Shown: positions 18,618-27,623 of the stretch, in pieces
Layout of the letters: every line of letters starts with the position of its first letter
Position numbering within the stretch: position 1 is the first letter of the stretch
Assembly (NCBI RefSeq): GCF_023015625.1
Contig: NZ_JALKAH010000001.1
Location: 1,047,080-1,111,079 of the forward strand
Source: Yoonia sp. F2084L
GTDB lineage: Bacteria; Pseudomonadota; Alphaproteobacteria; Rhodobacterales; Rhodobacteraceae
Direction: 5' to 3'
Length of the DNA: 64,000 nucleotides
The notes under the pieces: generated by a model
Databases searched by the model: none
What the model was told of the DNA's origin: nothing
The model's input: only the letters and a program-made list of their open reading frames with translations
Program-made: the position numbers and the translations under genes

Positions 18618-19175
18618 ATGCTTTCTCGACTATTGGTCCTGGCCATTGCCACCCTTAGCGCGTGTTCGCCGCTTGAAACACGTTTGGCACTCAGCCCGAT
18701 ACCTTCATCATTGGAACTGCGTCCGCTCGTGGGTAGTGCGATGGTGAGAACTGTGTCTTTGCCAAACTATGCTGCCGCCGAAGAGATCCCATTAGGGACC
18801 GCCGATGGCCGGATCACGATCAATGAAGATGTGCTTTGGGCGGACGAACCCGAGCGTGCGGTTACACTGATCCTGACACGCACTGTCGGCGACATCCTCA
18901 ACACCGATGTCGGCCCCGACCCATGGCCTTTTATCGGCCTTCCCGATGTGTCGGTCGATGTGCGGGTCGAACGGATGTTGGGCAACGTTGATGGGACTTT
19001 CGTGCTGACAGGTCAGTTCTTTGTTGCCAGCGAAGGCGCAGATTTCCGCGACAGCACGCATACGTTTGAAATCACCCAAACCATGGCGGACGCATCGCTG
19101 GGCAGCATTGCAGCGGCACAGTCTGCGGCCCTGCTGACACTCTCAGAACAGATTGCCAGAACGCTAGGGCGCTAG
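18618..19175 (+). CDS. pqiC: PqiC/YmbA-type outer-membrane lipoprotein
   Basis: Lipoprotein of 185 residues whose signal peptide ends in a lipobox (LSAC, Cys 16). The following ABC-type transport auxiliary domain contains LWADEPERAVTLILTR, typical of PqiC. It would be the outer-membrane docking partner of PqiB. It starts 2 bases after the pqiB stop and overlaps the convergent oxidoreductase gene by 12 bases. Confidence 0.86.
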   Translation: MLSRLLVLAIATLSACSPLETRLALSPIPSSLELRPLVGSAMVRTVSLPNYAAAEEIPLGTADGRITINEDVLWADEPERAVTLILTRTVGDILNTDVGPDPWPFIGLPDVSVDVRVERMLGNVDGTFVLTGQFFVASEGADFRDSTHTFEITQTMADASLGSIAAAQSAALLTLSEQIARTLGR

Positions 19176-20309
19176 TTTCACCCAGGCCCCGTCGCGTTTT
19201 GACGACCGCACGCAGGCATCAACAAACTGCATACCCTTGAGGCCGTCCTCAATCGTTGGATAAAGCACATCCGCCGACACATCGCGGCCTTCGCGATGCG
19301 CGGTGATGGCATCTGCGGCCTCGCGGTAGATCGTGGCAAACCCTTCCAGATACCCCTCAGGATGGCCTGCGGGAATACGGGTGACACGCTCTGCGGCGTC
19401 ACCTGTACCTGCCCCGCCGCGCGTCAAAAGCTGCTTGGGTTCGCCAAAAGGCGTAAACCAAAGCTGATTGGGGTTCTCCTGCATCCATTCCAGCCCACCC
19501 TTTTCGCCGTAAATACGCAGCCGCAGCCCGTTTTCATTCCCCGGCGCCACCTGGCTGCACCACAGCATTCCGCGCGCGCCGCCCGCAAAACGCATCATCA
19601 CATGGGCGTTGTCGTCCAGTTGCCGACCGCTGACAAAAGCCTGCAAATCAGCTGAAAGTGTCTCCAACTCTAATCCCGTCACGAAGGCTGCCAGATTGAA
19701 CGCATGGGTGCCGATATCCCCGGTTGAACCGCCAAGGCCCGAGCGCGCGGGATCGGTCCGCCATGCAGCTTGCTTGAATTCTTCATGTTGGGTCAGCCAG
19801 TCCTGCGCATACTCCACCTGCACCACGCGGACTTTGCCCAACGCACCATCGGCCACCATCTGCCGCGCCTGTCGCATCAGCGGGTAGCCGGTGTAATTAT
19901 GTGTTAGCACAAAGAGCGCGTCGCTATCATGCGCGGCCTTCACCAGCTTTTTGGCGTCTGCCATCGTCGAAGTCAGCGGTTTATCACAAATCACATGAAT
20001 ACCGCGTTTGAGAAATTCACGCGCCGCTGCGTAGTGCACGTGGTTCGGGGTTACGATGGCAACCGCCTCGATCCCGTCTTTCAGGCGCGCCTCGCGGATC
20101 GCCATCGCCTTGAAATCATCATAGGTGCGTGCCGGATCAAGACCCAGCGCCGCGCCCGAAGCTTGCGCCTTCTCAGAGGTTGATGACAAAGCCCCTGCGA
20201 CGAGATCGAACCGCCCATCAAGCCGCGCTGCAATTCGGTGCACACCACCGATAAACGCGTCGTTGCCTCCGCCCACCATGCCAAGGCGAATTGGTCTGTC
20301 ATAGCTCAT
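19164..20309 (-). CDS. Gfo/Idh/MocA-family oxidoreductase
   Basis: NAD(P)-dependent sugar or inositol dehydrogenase of 381 residues. An N-terminal Rossmann loop (GMVGGGNDAFIG) is followed by the catalytic EKP-like motif (here VICDKPLTST), and then the C-terminal substrate domain with GDIGTHAFNLA. It follows the isomerase gene by 3 bases on the same strand, so the two act together on one sugar-like substrate. The substrate is not identifiable. Confidence 0.9.
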   Translation of the reverse strand: MSYDRPIRLGMVGGGNDAFIGGVHRIAARLDGRFDLVAGALSSTSEKAQASGAALGLDPARTYDDFKAMAIREARLKDGIEAVAIVTPNHVHYAAAREFLKRGIHVICDKPLTSTMADAKKLVKAAHDSDALFVLTHNYTGYPLMRQARQMVADGALGKVRVVQVEYAQDWLTQHEEFKQAAWRTDPARSGLGGSTGDIGTHAFNLAAFVTGLELETLSADLQAFVSGRQLDDNAHVMMRFAGGARGMLWCSQVAPGNENGLRLRIYGEKGGLEWMQENPNQLWFTPFGEPKQLLTRGGAGTGDAAERVTRIPAGHPEGYLEGFATIYREAADAITAHREGRDVSADVLYPTIEDGLKGMQFVDACVRSSKRDGAWVKLAP

Positions 20310-20312
20310 GTC

Positions 20313-21365
20313 TTAAATCCCCAGCATCTTGCGGTTGGTCGCGGCATCGACGTCGCCGCCTGCAAAATCATCAAAGGCACGTTCTGTCACGCGAATGATA
20401 TGATCTTTGACGAACTGCGCACCTTCGCGCGCGCCGTCCTCGGGGTGTTTCAGGCAACATTCCCATTCCACCACGGCCCAGCCATCGAAGTCATTGGCCG
20501 CCATTTTGGAAAAGATCGCCGCAAAATCAACCTGTCCGTCACCCAGGCTGCGGAAACGCCCAGCGCGATCAACCCACGGCTGATAGCCCCCATAAACGCC
20601 CTGTCGGCCGGTTGGATTGAACTCAGCATCTTTGACATGGAACATCTTGATGCGATCCTTGTAGATGTCGATATGATCAATATAATCAAGGCATTGCAGC
20701 ACATAGTGCGATGGATCGTAAAGCATATTGCAACGGGTATGCCCGCCCAAACGTTCCAAAAACATCTCAAACGTCACGCCATCATGCAGGTCTTCGCCGG
20801 GGTGGATTTCATAGCAGACATCAACGCCATGCGCATCCGCATGATCCAGAATGGGACGCCAGCGCGCGGCCAGTTCATCAAAGGCAGCTTCAACCAGACC
20901 CGCAGGACGCTGCGGCCAAGGGTAGATATAAGGCCACGCCAGCGCCCCAGAAAAGGTAGCCATGTCGCTGAGGCCCAAGTGTTTTGAAGCACTGATCGCC
21001 ATTTTGACCTGATCGACCGCCCATGCTTGGCGTGCTTGCGGGTTGCCCTGCACCTCGGGTGCCGCGAAACCGTCAAATGCGGTATCATAAGCCGGGTTCA
21101 CGGCAACCAGTTGCCCTTGCAAATGGGTTGAAAGCTCGGTCACTTCGACGCCATTTGCTGCCGCCTGACCTTTGAATTCATCACAATAGTCTTTCGACCC
21201 TGCAGCCTTTGCCAGATCAATGAACCGCGCATCCCAGCTGGGAACCTGCACACCCTTGTAGCCGCAATCCGCCGCCCATTTCGTGATCCCGTCCCATGTG
21301 TTGAACGGTGCTTCGTCGCCTGCAAATTGCGCCAGAAACAGCGCAGGGCCCTTAATCGTTTTCAT
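20313..21365 (-). CDS. Sugar phosphate isomerase/epimerase (xylose isomerase-like TIM barrel)
   Basis: A 350-residue TIM-barrel enzyme. YKGVQVPSWDARF, ICYEIHPGEDLHDG-type residues (here VCYEIHPGEDLHDG), NMLYDPSHYVLQ and MFHVKDAEF supply the metal ligands expected in the family (Glu, Asp, His, Glu in VVEWEC). ATG 21365 has GGAGGG upstream, so the longer frame to 21476 was rejected. It is the first of a two-gene operon with the Gfo/Idh/MocA oxidoreductase. Confidence 0.88.
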   Translation of the reverse strand: MKTIKGPALFLAQFAGDEAPFNTWDGITKWAADCGYKGVQVPSWDARFIDLAKAAGSKDYCDEFKGQAAANGVEVTELSTHLQGQLVAVNPAYDTAFDGFAAPEVQGNPQARQAWAVDQVKMAISASKHLGLSDMATFSGALAWPYIYPWPQRPAGLVEAAFDELAARWRPILDHADAHGVDVCYEIHPGEDLHDGVTFEMFLERLGGHTRCNMLYDPSHYVLQCLDYIDHIDIYKDRIKMFHVKDAEFNPTGRQGVYGGYQPWVDRAGRFRSLGDGQVDFAAIFSKMAANDFDGWAVVEWECCLKHPEDGAREGAQFVKDHIIRVTERAFDDFAGGDVDAATNRKMLGI

Positions 21366-21430
21366 GGCATATCCCTCCGATTTGCAGAAACTATAACGAT
21401 TTAGAAACGGCACACCAGTCCCAGGGCCAC

Positions 21431-22456
21431 CTATTGCGACGGCGCACTCGGCGACTGAATAATCGCGCTTTCCCACTCGCGCATGAACGTGCGCCGCTTG
21501 AGCCTGTCGAGATAGGTCATCAATGCAGGCTCAAGCGCGATACGGCTGCGCCCTGCCGCATCCAGTTCGGTTATCAAAGGCGGTAATGGAAAGCTTGCAA
21601 GATCAGCGCCCTGTGACTGCGCAATGGTGAGATGACGGATGAAATCGGCAGCGGTTTGTGGTTGCAGCGTGTCCCGGGACACAAAAGCCGTGCGCATCAT
21701 AGTTGTGGGAAAGTCCGAAGGCAGGATCACTTCCAGCTTATCGCGCGTATCTTGGCGGGCCTGCGCATAACTGCCCAGAACATTGTAGGCGACCGCAATT
21801 GTCCCATCCGCCAGATCATCAATCATTTCGCCTGAACAGCAATAAAGGCGGGCATCCAAGCTGCCCATCACCTCGGTCAGCCGCCAAAAGCTTTCCGAGG
21901 CACGCGCGTCTTGCGTGGCAAAGAGATAACCCAAACCTGACTGACGCACATCATAAGTTCCGACCCGGCCACGGAACCTGTCAGGATCAGCGCGCAAAGC
22001 CTGGATAAGTTCCAGCCGCGTGCGCGGCACGTCTTGTCCTGCGAAAGCCGCCTTGTTGATGACGATTGTCGCAGGTTCGGTGGTGAATGCGAAAAGGCTT
22101 TGCCGCCATTGCGCCCATGCAGGATGAGTAATGTCGTCAATGCGCTGTGCAAAACCATCGTTGGCGAGCTTCAGTTGCAAGTCCATCGCGCTTGAAATCA
22201 CGACGTCGAATTCAGCGGGCGACGCACGGAAAATCTGATCCAGATCAGCAGTGCCGGTGACGAGGTACTCGATAGAAACATCGGGCCTTTCCGCCAGAAA
22301 GCTCTCGATGATTGGCGCGAAAAACGATGTATCCGTGCTGGAGATAATCCGCATTGTCGGGCTGCTATCCACCCCGAACATGCGCTGATCTTCCCAGTCT
22401 TGGGCATGGGCCAGCATTGGCAAAACCCAAAGCGCTAAAAGGACAAGGTAACGCAT
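21431..22456 (-). CDS. Periplasmic substrate-binding protein linked to TctDE
   Basis: Extracellular solute-binding protein of the iron/thiamine type (341 residues) with a signal peptide (MRYLVLLALWVLPMLAHA). Its mature part begins with SSTDTSFFAPIIESF and contains PAEFDVVISSAMDLQ and GTIAVAYNVLGSYA, like bacterial type 1/2 binding proteins. It is the last gene of the response regulator / kinase / binding protein operon, with its start inside the kinase 3' end. No permease or ATPase accompanies it, so a sensing role feeding the kinase is more likely than transport. Confidence 0.82.
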   Translation of the reverse strand: MRYLVLLALWVLPMLAHAQDWEDQRMFGVDSSPTMRIISSTDTSFFAPIIESFLAERPDVSIEYLVTGTADLDQIFRASPAEFDVVISSAMDLQLKLANDGFAQRIDDITHPAWAQWRQSLFAFTTEPATIVINKAAFAGQDVPRTRLELIQALRADPDRFRGRVGTYDVRQSGLGYLFATQDARASESFWRLTEVMGSLDARLYCCSGEMIDDLADGTIAVAYNVLGSYAQARQDTRDKLEVILPSDFPTTMMRTAFVSRDTLQPQTAADFIRHLTIAQSQGADLASFPLPPLITELDAAGRSRIALEPALMTYLDRLKRRTFMREWESAIIQSPSAPSQ

Positions 22457-23802
22457 GCGCCCCCCGTCTTTTGGTTTTCCAGGGTCAGCTTGCCACCATG
22501 TGCATGGGCCACGTCTTCGACGATTGTCAGCCCCAGACCTGAACCGACGATGCCTGCAACATTCGTGCCGCGTTTGAACCGCTTGGCGAGATCATCGATT
22601 TCGTCGGGATCAAACCCTGTGCCCTGATCGCAGACACGCACATGTGCGGTGGGCACATCACTGACGCTGATGGTAATCGTGCTTTCGGCGGGTGAGTATT
22701 TCAGCGCATTATCAATAAGGTTGCGCAACGCGTTTTGTACCAGAATGGGATCACCCCGCACCGCCGCGTTTCCGTCTTGGGTCATTTCCAGATCAATATC
22801 CTTCATTTCGGCGATGGGGGTCAGTTGCACCAACAGCTCTTGTACCAACGCGCCCAAATCAATGTCTTGCTGGTCCAGATTATCGGCTCGAAAGGCAATC
22901 ATAGCGTGATCCAGCAACTGCCCCGCCGCACGCGAGCTTTCGTCAATTGCGCGCACCATTGCGCGCAATGCCTGACGGTTCTCGGGCCGCTCGACGCGAT
23001 GCAGCGTTGTTTCTGCATGTGATCTGACAGTCGCCAGCGGCGTACGCACCCTGTGTGCTGCTTCGGTGATGAAATTCTCGGACTGCAATAGCGATTGGTT
23101 CAGCCGCGCCATCAGGCTGTTGAGCGATGACACAAGCGGAGCCAGTTCCGCCGGGATCGGCTTGACCACCGGGCGCAAATCCTTGGGCCCGCGCCGGGTG
23201 ATCGCGGTGGTCAATGCCTGAAGCTGCCCAAAGGTCGTTGAGGTCGCCCAAAACGCAATCAAGGTCGCCAGCGCAAAGAAACCCGCCCCAAACAAGGCGA
23301 CGTTACGGGAAATTCCATTCAGCGTGCCTGACAGCGCATCCTGCGTTTGCCCTACAGACACCACGATGTTCGTGCGAAAACCGGCGCCTATCAGCGTGCG
23401 CGATGCACTGGCCAGCCGCACGGGCACGCCGTCGAAAACGACGGTTTCATATTGCCGGTCCGTGTTTGCAGCGATGTCGCTGCGTGGCAGCGTATCATAG
23501 CCTGATATCACGGCATCATCTTGATAAATCGCGTAAAAAACGCGGTCATCAAATTCCGTGCTTAGCATGGACAGTGACGCATAAGGGAAATCAACGTCAA
23601 CCACGCCGTCACGGACAACAGCCGCATCAAGGATCGAACTGACAGAGGCGCCTATGATCTGATCCTGCCCGGCCTGTGCGATCTGGGCTGCATAGTTCCG
23701 CACGACAACAAAGAGCAAAATCGCAAGAACCGCGGCACCGCCCACAAGCGTCACTGCCAGACGGTTCCGCAGTGATCCTGCGACGCGCACGACCTCAGTC
23801 AT
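22435..23802 (-). CDS. tctE: Sensor histidine kinase, TctE-like
   Basis: A 455-residue membrane kinase: a first helix at residues ~17-35, a periplasmic sensor domain (~36-165), a second helix (~168-188), a HAMP-like stretch, the H box AAHRVRTPLA with His 250, and an ATPase domain with NLIDNALKYS, DQGTGFDP and GSGLGLTIV. Start ATG 23802 overlaps the regulator stop by 8 bases. With the divergent tctCBA transporter, it matches TctDE, which turns on tricarboxylate uptake when the ligand is present. Confidence 0.9.
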   Translation of the reverse strand: MTEVVRVAGSLRNRLAVTLVGGAAVLAILLFVVVRNYAAQIAQAGQDQIIGASVSSILDAAVVRDGVVDVDFPYASLSMLSTEFDDRVFYAIYQDDAVISGYDTLPRSDIAANTDRQYETVVFDGVPVRLASASRTLIGAGFRTNIVVSVGQTQDALSGTLNGISRNVALFGAGFFALATLIAFWATSTTFGQLQALTTAITRRGPKDLRPVVKPIPAELAPLVSSLNSLMARLNQSLLQSENFITEAAHRVRTPLATVRSHAETTLHRVERPENRQALRAMVRAIDESSRAAGQLLDHAMIAFRADNLDQQDIDLGALVQELLVQLTPIAEMKDIDLEMTQDGNAAVRGDPILVQNALRNLIDNALKYSPAESTITISVSDVPTAHVRVCDQGTGFDPDEIDDLAKRFKRGTNVAGIVGSGLGLTIVEDVAHAHGGKLTLENQKTGGACVTLSF

Positions 23803-24460
23803 GGTCAAGCCTGTAGCCAAGGCCACGATGGGTGGTGATTGACACACTGGAGTTTTCCAGATGCTTGCGCAGCCGGGCAATATAGACCTCAACCGCGTTC
23901 TCTGACACGTCTTCTTCGTAAGAAAACAGCCGGTCGATCAGTTTGGTCTTGGGAAAAATCTGCCCCGGAGCGCTGATCAGCAATTCAAGCAAACGCAGTT
24001 CACGGTTGCGCAGGTTGATCACGCGATCACCTATCGTCAGGTTGCCTGCCACCGGGTCAAACGCAACATCCCCGTAGCGCGTGATCGTCTTTGCAGTGCC
24101 TGCTTTGCGGCGCAGCACTGCCCGGCACCGCGCCTGCAATTCGGCATGATCGAAAGGCTTGGTAATGTAGTCATCCGCCCCCAGATCAAGCACGCTGATT
24201 CTATCTGATACCTCTGACCGGGCGGTCAGTACGATCACCGGCGTGTCGATTTCGCCCGCACGATGCGCCTTCAGAAAGCTGCGCCCGTCGCCATCGGGCA
24301 GCATGATGTCCAGCAGGATCAGATCATATTCGCCGGTCTCAGAAAAGGCGACAGCATGTTCTAATCTCTCTGCATGATCAACGACATGCCCGTCGAGTTG
24401 CATCCTTGAACAAATCGCTTTTGCCAGTTCAATGTTATCTTCGACAAGAAGAAACCTCAT
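23795..24460 (-). CDS. tctD: Response regulator, OmpR/TctD family
   Basis: A 221-residue regulator: a receiver domain with the acidic pair ED (residues 8-9), phosphoacceptor D51 in LILLDIMLP and a lysine in YITKPFD, followed by a winged-helix DNA-binding domain ending AVEVYIARLRKHL...TTHRGLGYRL. ATG 24460 was chosen because the longer frame runs into the tctC promoter and reads unlike a receiver domain. It is the first gene of the sensing operon and divergent from tctC. Confidence 0.92.
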   Translation of the reverse strand: MRFLLVEDNIELAKAICSRMQLDGHVVDHAERLEHAVAFSETGEYDLILLDIMLPDGDGRSFLKAHRAGEIDTPVIVLTARSEVSDRISVLDLGADDYITKPFDHAELQARCRAVLRRKAGTAKTITRYGDVAFDPVAGNLTIGDRVINLRNRELRLLELLISAPGQIFPKTKLIDRLFSYEEDVSENAVEVYIARLRKHLENSSVSITTHRGLGYRLDHD

Positions 24461-24566
24461 CGTGTCACATGCCTTTCTTGCGCCATGACAGGTCGGTGTC
24501 AGGTTGCTATGATCGAGTTTGTTAACTGAGCCGCCAAGCGGACAGTTGTCAAATGGGAGGAAACCA
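24461..24566. promoter_or_regulatory. Divergent control region between tctD and tctC
   Basis: The only non-coding stretch between the regulator operon and the transporter operon, so TctD sites are expected here. I see short repeats (TGACAGGTCGG-TGTCAGGTTG: a TGNCAGGT pattern twice, about 11 bases apart, near 24487 and 24497), the usual layout for OmpR-family tandem sites. GGGAGG before tctC is its ribosome site. Confidence 0.45.
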
Positions 24567-25553
24567 ATGAAATCGTTTAACATGACCCGCCGGGTTGTGA
24601 TGGCTGCGGCTACGGCTGCTTTATCACTCGGCACACCTGCAGCGGCGGACGGCCATCAGGTCGTTGACAGCATCCACTTTCTGATCCCCGGCGGTGCCGG
24701 TGGCGGTTGGGACGGGACAGCACGCGGCACAGGCGAGGCGCTGACGGCCTCTGGCCTTATTGGCCAGGCATCTTATGAAAACATGTCAGGCGGCGGCGGC
24801 GGTAAGGCCATCGGCTACCTGATCGAAAACGCAGAAAGCCAGCACGGCACGCTGATGGTCAACTCGACCCCAATCGTGATCCGCTCGCTGACAGGTGTGT
24901 TCCCGCAGAACTTCCGTGATCTGACGCTTGTGGCCGGCACCATTGGTGACTATGCCGCCATCGTTGTGGGCAAAGACAGCCCCGTGGACGACATGGCCGG
25001 TCTGATTGCCGCCTATCAAGCTGATCCCAGTGGTACCGCGATCGGCGGAGGGTCTGTTCCAGGTGGACTTGATCACCTTGTTGCAGCCATCGTGATGAAG
25101 GCCGCAGGTGAAGACCCAACGGAAGTGAAGTACATTCCTTATGACGCAGGTGGCGAAGCCATGGCGGCATTGCTGTCGGGCGAAATCGCAGCACTTAGCA
25201 CAGGTTTTTCCGAAGCCATCGCATTGGCCGAAGCTGGCGAAGTCAAGATTGTCGGCATCACTGCGCCCGAACGGATTGAAAGCTATCCAGATGCACCCAC
25301 AATGAACGAGCAAGGCATCGAAGCCGAGTTCGTGAACTGGCGTGGATTCTTTGCAGCCCCCGGTTTGCCGGATGACAAACTGGCCGCTTACCAAGATGCC
25401 ATTGCCAAAATGTACGACACACCGGAATGGGAAGCCGTGCGCGCCCAAAACGGCTGGGTCAACATCTACAACAACGGCGATGACTTCTTGTCCTTCCTTG
25501 AGAACCAAGAACAGGTCATCGGCGATCTGATGCGCGAATTGGGTTTCCTCTAG
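24567..25553 (+). CDS. tctC: Tripartite tricarboxylate transporter binding protein TctC
   Basis: Periplasmic receptor of a tripartite tricarboxylate transporter, 328 residues. It has a signal peptide (to about AAADGHQ), and then FLIPGGAGGGWDGTAR, the conserved ligand loop of TctC proteins. The later ALSTGFSEAIALAEAGEVKIVGITAPER is also typical. ATG 24567 follows GGGAGG. It is first in tctCBA and is likely controlled by the divergent TctDE. The ligand is probably a di- or tricarboxylate. Confidence 0.94.
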   Translation: MKSFNMTRRVVMAAATAALSLGTPAAADGHQVVDSIHFLIPGGAGGGWDGTARGTGEALTASGLIGQASYENMSGGGGGKAIGYLIENAESQHGTLMVNSTPIVIRSLTGVFPQNFRDLTLVAGTIGDYAAIVVGKDSPVDDMAGLIAAYQADPSGTAIGGGSVPGGLDHLVAAIVMKAAGEDPTEVKYIPYDAGGEAMAALLSGEIAALSTGFSEAIALAEAGEVKIVGITAPERIESYPDAPTMNEQGIEAEFVNWRGFFAAPGLPDDKLAAYQDAIAKMYDTPEWEAVRAQNGWVNIYNNGDDFLSFLENQEQVIGDLMRELGFL

Positions 25554-25567
25554 GGTTTACCTTTATG

Positions 25568-25588
25568 TCCGGCGGGTCACCCGCCGGA
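25568..25588 (+). terminator. Hairpin between tctC and tctB
   Basis: TCCGGCGGG and CCCGCCGGA form a perfect 9-base stem with a 3-base loop, 14 bases after the tctC stop, with no T run. Such structures protect the upstream message, so the binding protein is made in excess over the membrane subunits. Confidence 0.65.
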
Positions 25589-25613
25589 CGTGACGTATTT
25601 GGGGGGAAAGACA

Positions 25614-26102
25614 ATGGCGCTAGATCGCTGGATTGCACTGATCATTTTGATGATGTGCACGGGCTATGCCTACACCGCTTTTTTCACGATGGATGACATG
25701 CTGGCACCTTTCATGCGCCGCGATCCGATTTGGCCATCCACCTTCCCCAAAGTTCTGTCTGTGATGGGTATGGTTGCCGCAATTCTGATCTTGCTTGGGT
25801 TTGAAAAAGGCGACGGCACCATCAAGGCAGGCGAGATTAACTATCGTCGGTTGCAAGACTATAAAATCGGTCAGGCGCTGTTTCTACTGGGCCTGATGGT
25901 CGCTTATGCTTTGCTGTTGCGCCCGCTTGGTTTTATCGGCTCGACCGTCGGTTTCCTGATTATCGGATCGGTTTTGCTGGGCGAGCGTCGCTTGCACATC
26001 CTGATCCCCGTCGCTTTCGCTGCCGCTTTTGGCATCTGGTATCTGGTCCAGGAAGTGCTGGGTATCTTCCTGCGCCCCTGGCCCTTTGTGTTTGGAGTGT
26101 AG
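25614..26102 (+). CDS. tctB: Tripartite tricarboxylate transporter small subunit TctB
   Basis: Four-helix membrane subunit (162 residues) of the DUF1468/TctB family, beginning MALDRWIALIILMMCTGYAY. It contains the DPIWPSTFPK segment seen in TctB proteins. ATG 25614 follows a run of six G. It lies between tctC and tctA. Confidence 0.88.
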   Translation: MALDRWIALIILMMCTGYAYTAFFTMDDMLAPFMRRDPIWPSTFPKVLSVMGMVAAILILLGFEKGDGTIKAGEINYRRLQDYKIGQALFLLGLMVAYALLLRPLGFIGSTVGFLIIGSVLLGERRLHILIPVAFAAAFGIWYLVQEVLGIFLRPWPFVFGV

Positions 26103-26105
26103 CCG

Positions 26106-27623
26106 ATGCTTGAAGGACTGATGATTGGCCTTGCGACGGCCTTTTCCCTGACAAACATTCTAATGGTGATTGGTGGCTGTCTGATTGGCACATTCATCGG
26201 CATGCTGCCCGGTTTGGGGCCGATGTCGATTATCGCGATCATGATCCCCGTCGCCATCTCTATCGGTGACCCGTCGGCTGCTTTGATCCTGCTTGCGGGC
26301 GTCTATTATGGCGCAATCTTTGGTGGCTCCACCTCATCCATCCTGATCAACGCCCCCGGTGTGGCCTCGACCGTCGCATCAAGCTTTGATGGCTACCCGC
26401 TGGCGCGCCAAGGCAAGGCCGGCAAGGCGCTGACTGTCGCCGCGATTTCATCCTTTGCCGGTGGCACGATTGGCGCGATCCTATTGATGATCTTTGCCCC
26501 TGCTTTGTCCACTGTAGCCCTGCTCTTTGGATCGCCTGAGTACTTTGCGCTTATGGTGGTTGGCCTGTCAGCTATTGCGGCTTTTGCAGGCACAGGCCAA
26601 GTGACCAAGGCACTGCTAATGACGCTTGTCGGGCTGATGCTGGCCACGATCGGTGAAGGTGTGTTGTTCAACATGCCACGCTTCACTTTCGGGATCATGG
26701 ATCTACAGTCCGGTCTTGGGTTTATCACGCTGGCGATGGCGATGTTTGCCTTGCCAGAGGCGATTTATCTTGTGCTTGATCCCTCCAGGTCCAAAACCGA
26801 AGAAGGCGGCGGCGAAATTAAAGACCTGCGCATCACCCGTGATGAAGCCAGACAAATTGCACCGGTCATCGGGCGGCAGTCTGTACAGGGCTTCCTGATT
26901 GGTGTGCTGCCCGGAGCAGGTGCAACGATTGCATCCTTCCTCGGTTATGCGGTTGAACGCAACATCGCCACTAAAGAGGAACAAGAGCAATTCGGCAAAG
27001 GCAGCCTCAAAGGTCTTGCCGCACCTGAAAGCGCCAATAATGCCGCCTGCACCGGGTCTTTCGTTCCGCTACTGACCTTGGGCATTCCCGGCTCTGGTAC
27101 GACCGCCATTCTGCTTGGCGCATTGATCGCCCTGAATGTGTCACCCGGTCCGCGCCTGATGATTGATGAGCCGCAGATATTCTGGGCTGTCATTATCTCA
27201 ATGTATCTGGGCAATCTGGTCCTTTTGATCCTGAACCTGCCCTTGATCCCCTATATAGCCAAAGTGCTTCTTGTTCCGCGGACCTTCCTAATCCCGTTCA
27301 TCCTGTTTTTCACGATGATGGGGGCCTATATCGGGCAAAACAACGCGACCGAGTTGCTGCTTCTCGTTGGACTTGGCATCGCGGCCACGATCCTGCGCTT
27401 TGCCGACTATCCGCTTGCGCCTTTGCTGATCGGGTTCATCCTTGGGCCAATGCTGGAAAACAATTTCTCGCGGTCCATGCAAATTTATGACGGGATCGGT
27501 TTTGTTCTTGAACGGCCCATGACCTTGGGATTGCTGACAGTTGCGGCCCTGCTGATCGTGCTGCCCAGCTACCGCGCGCGCCGTGCGAAGCTGCGGGCCG
27601 AAGGTGTCGCTGACGGCGATTAG
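26106..27623 (+). CDS. tctA: Tripartite tricarboxylate transporter large subunit TctA
   Basis: A 505-residue, roughly 12-helix permease. The N-terminal CLIGTFIGMLPGLGP and the repeated IGVLPGAGATIASFLGYAVER and GSFVPLLTLGIPGSGTTA-type loops are the two inverted-repeat signatures of TctA; GIFGGSTSSILINAPG (here AIFGGSTSSILINAPG) is also present. It starts 3 bases after tctB and overlaps the convergent sitD by 4 bases. Confidence 0.95.
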   Translation: MLEGLMIGLATAFSLTNILMVIGGCLIGTFIGMLPGLGPMSIIAIMIPVAISIGDPSAALILLAGVYYGAIFGGSTSSILINAPGVASTVASSFDGYPLARQGKAGKALTVAAISSFAGGTIGAILLMIFAPALSTVALLFGSPEYFALMVVGLSAIAAFAGTGQVTKALLMTLVGLMLATIGEGVLFNMPRFTFGIMDLQSGLGFITLAMAMFALPEAIYLVLDPSRSKTEEGGGEIKDLRITRDEARQIAPVIGRQSVQGFLIGVLPGAGATIASFLGYAVERNIATKEEQEQFGKGSLKGLAAPESANNAACTGSFVPLLTLGIPGSGTTAILLGALIALNVSPGPRLMIDEPQIFWAVIISMYLGNLVLLILNLPLIPYIAKVLLVPRTFLIPFILFFTMMGAYIGQNNATELLLLVGLGIAATILRFADYPLAPLLIGFILGPMLENNFSRSMQIYDGIGFVLERPMTLGLLTVAALLIVLPSYRARRAKLRAEGVADGD

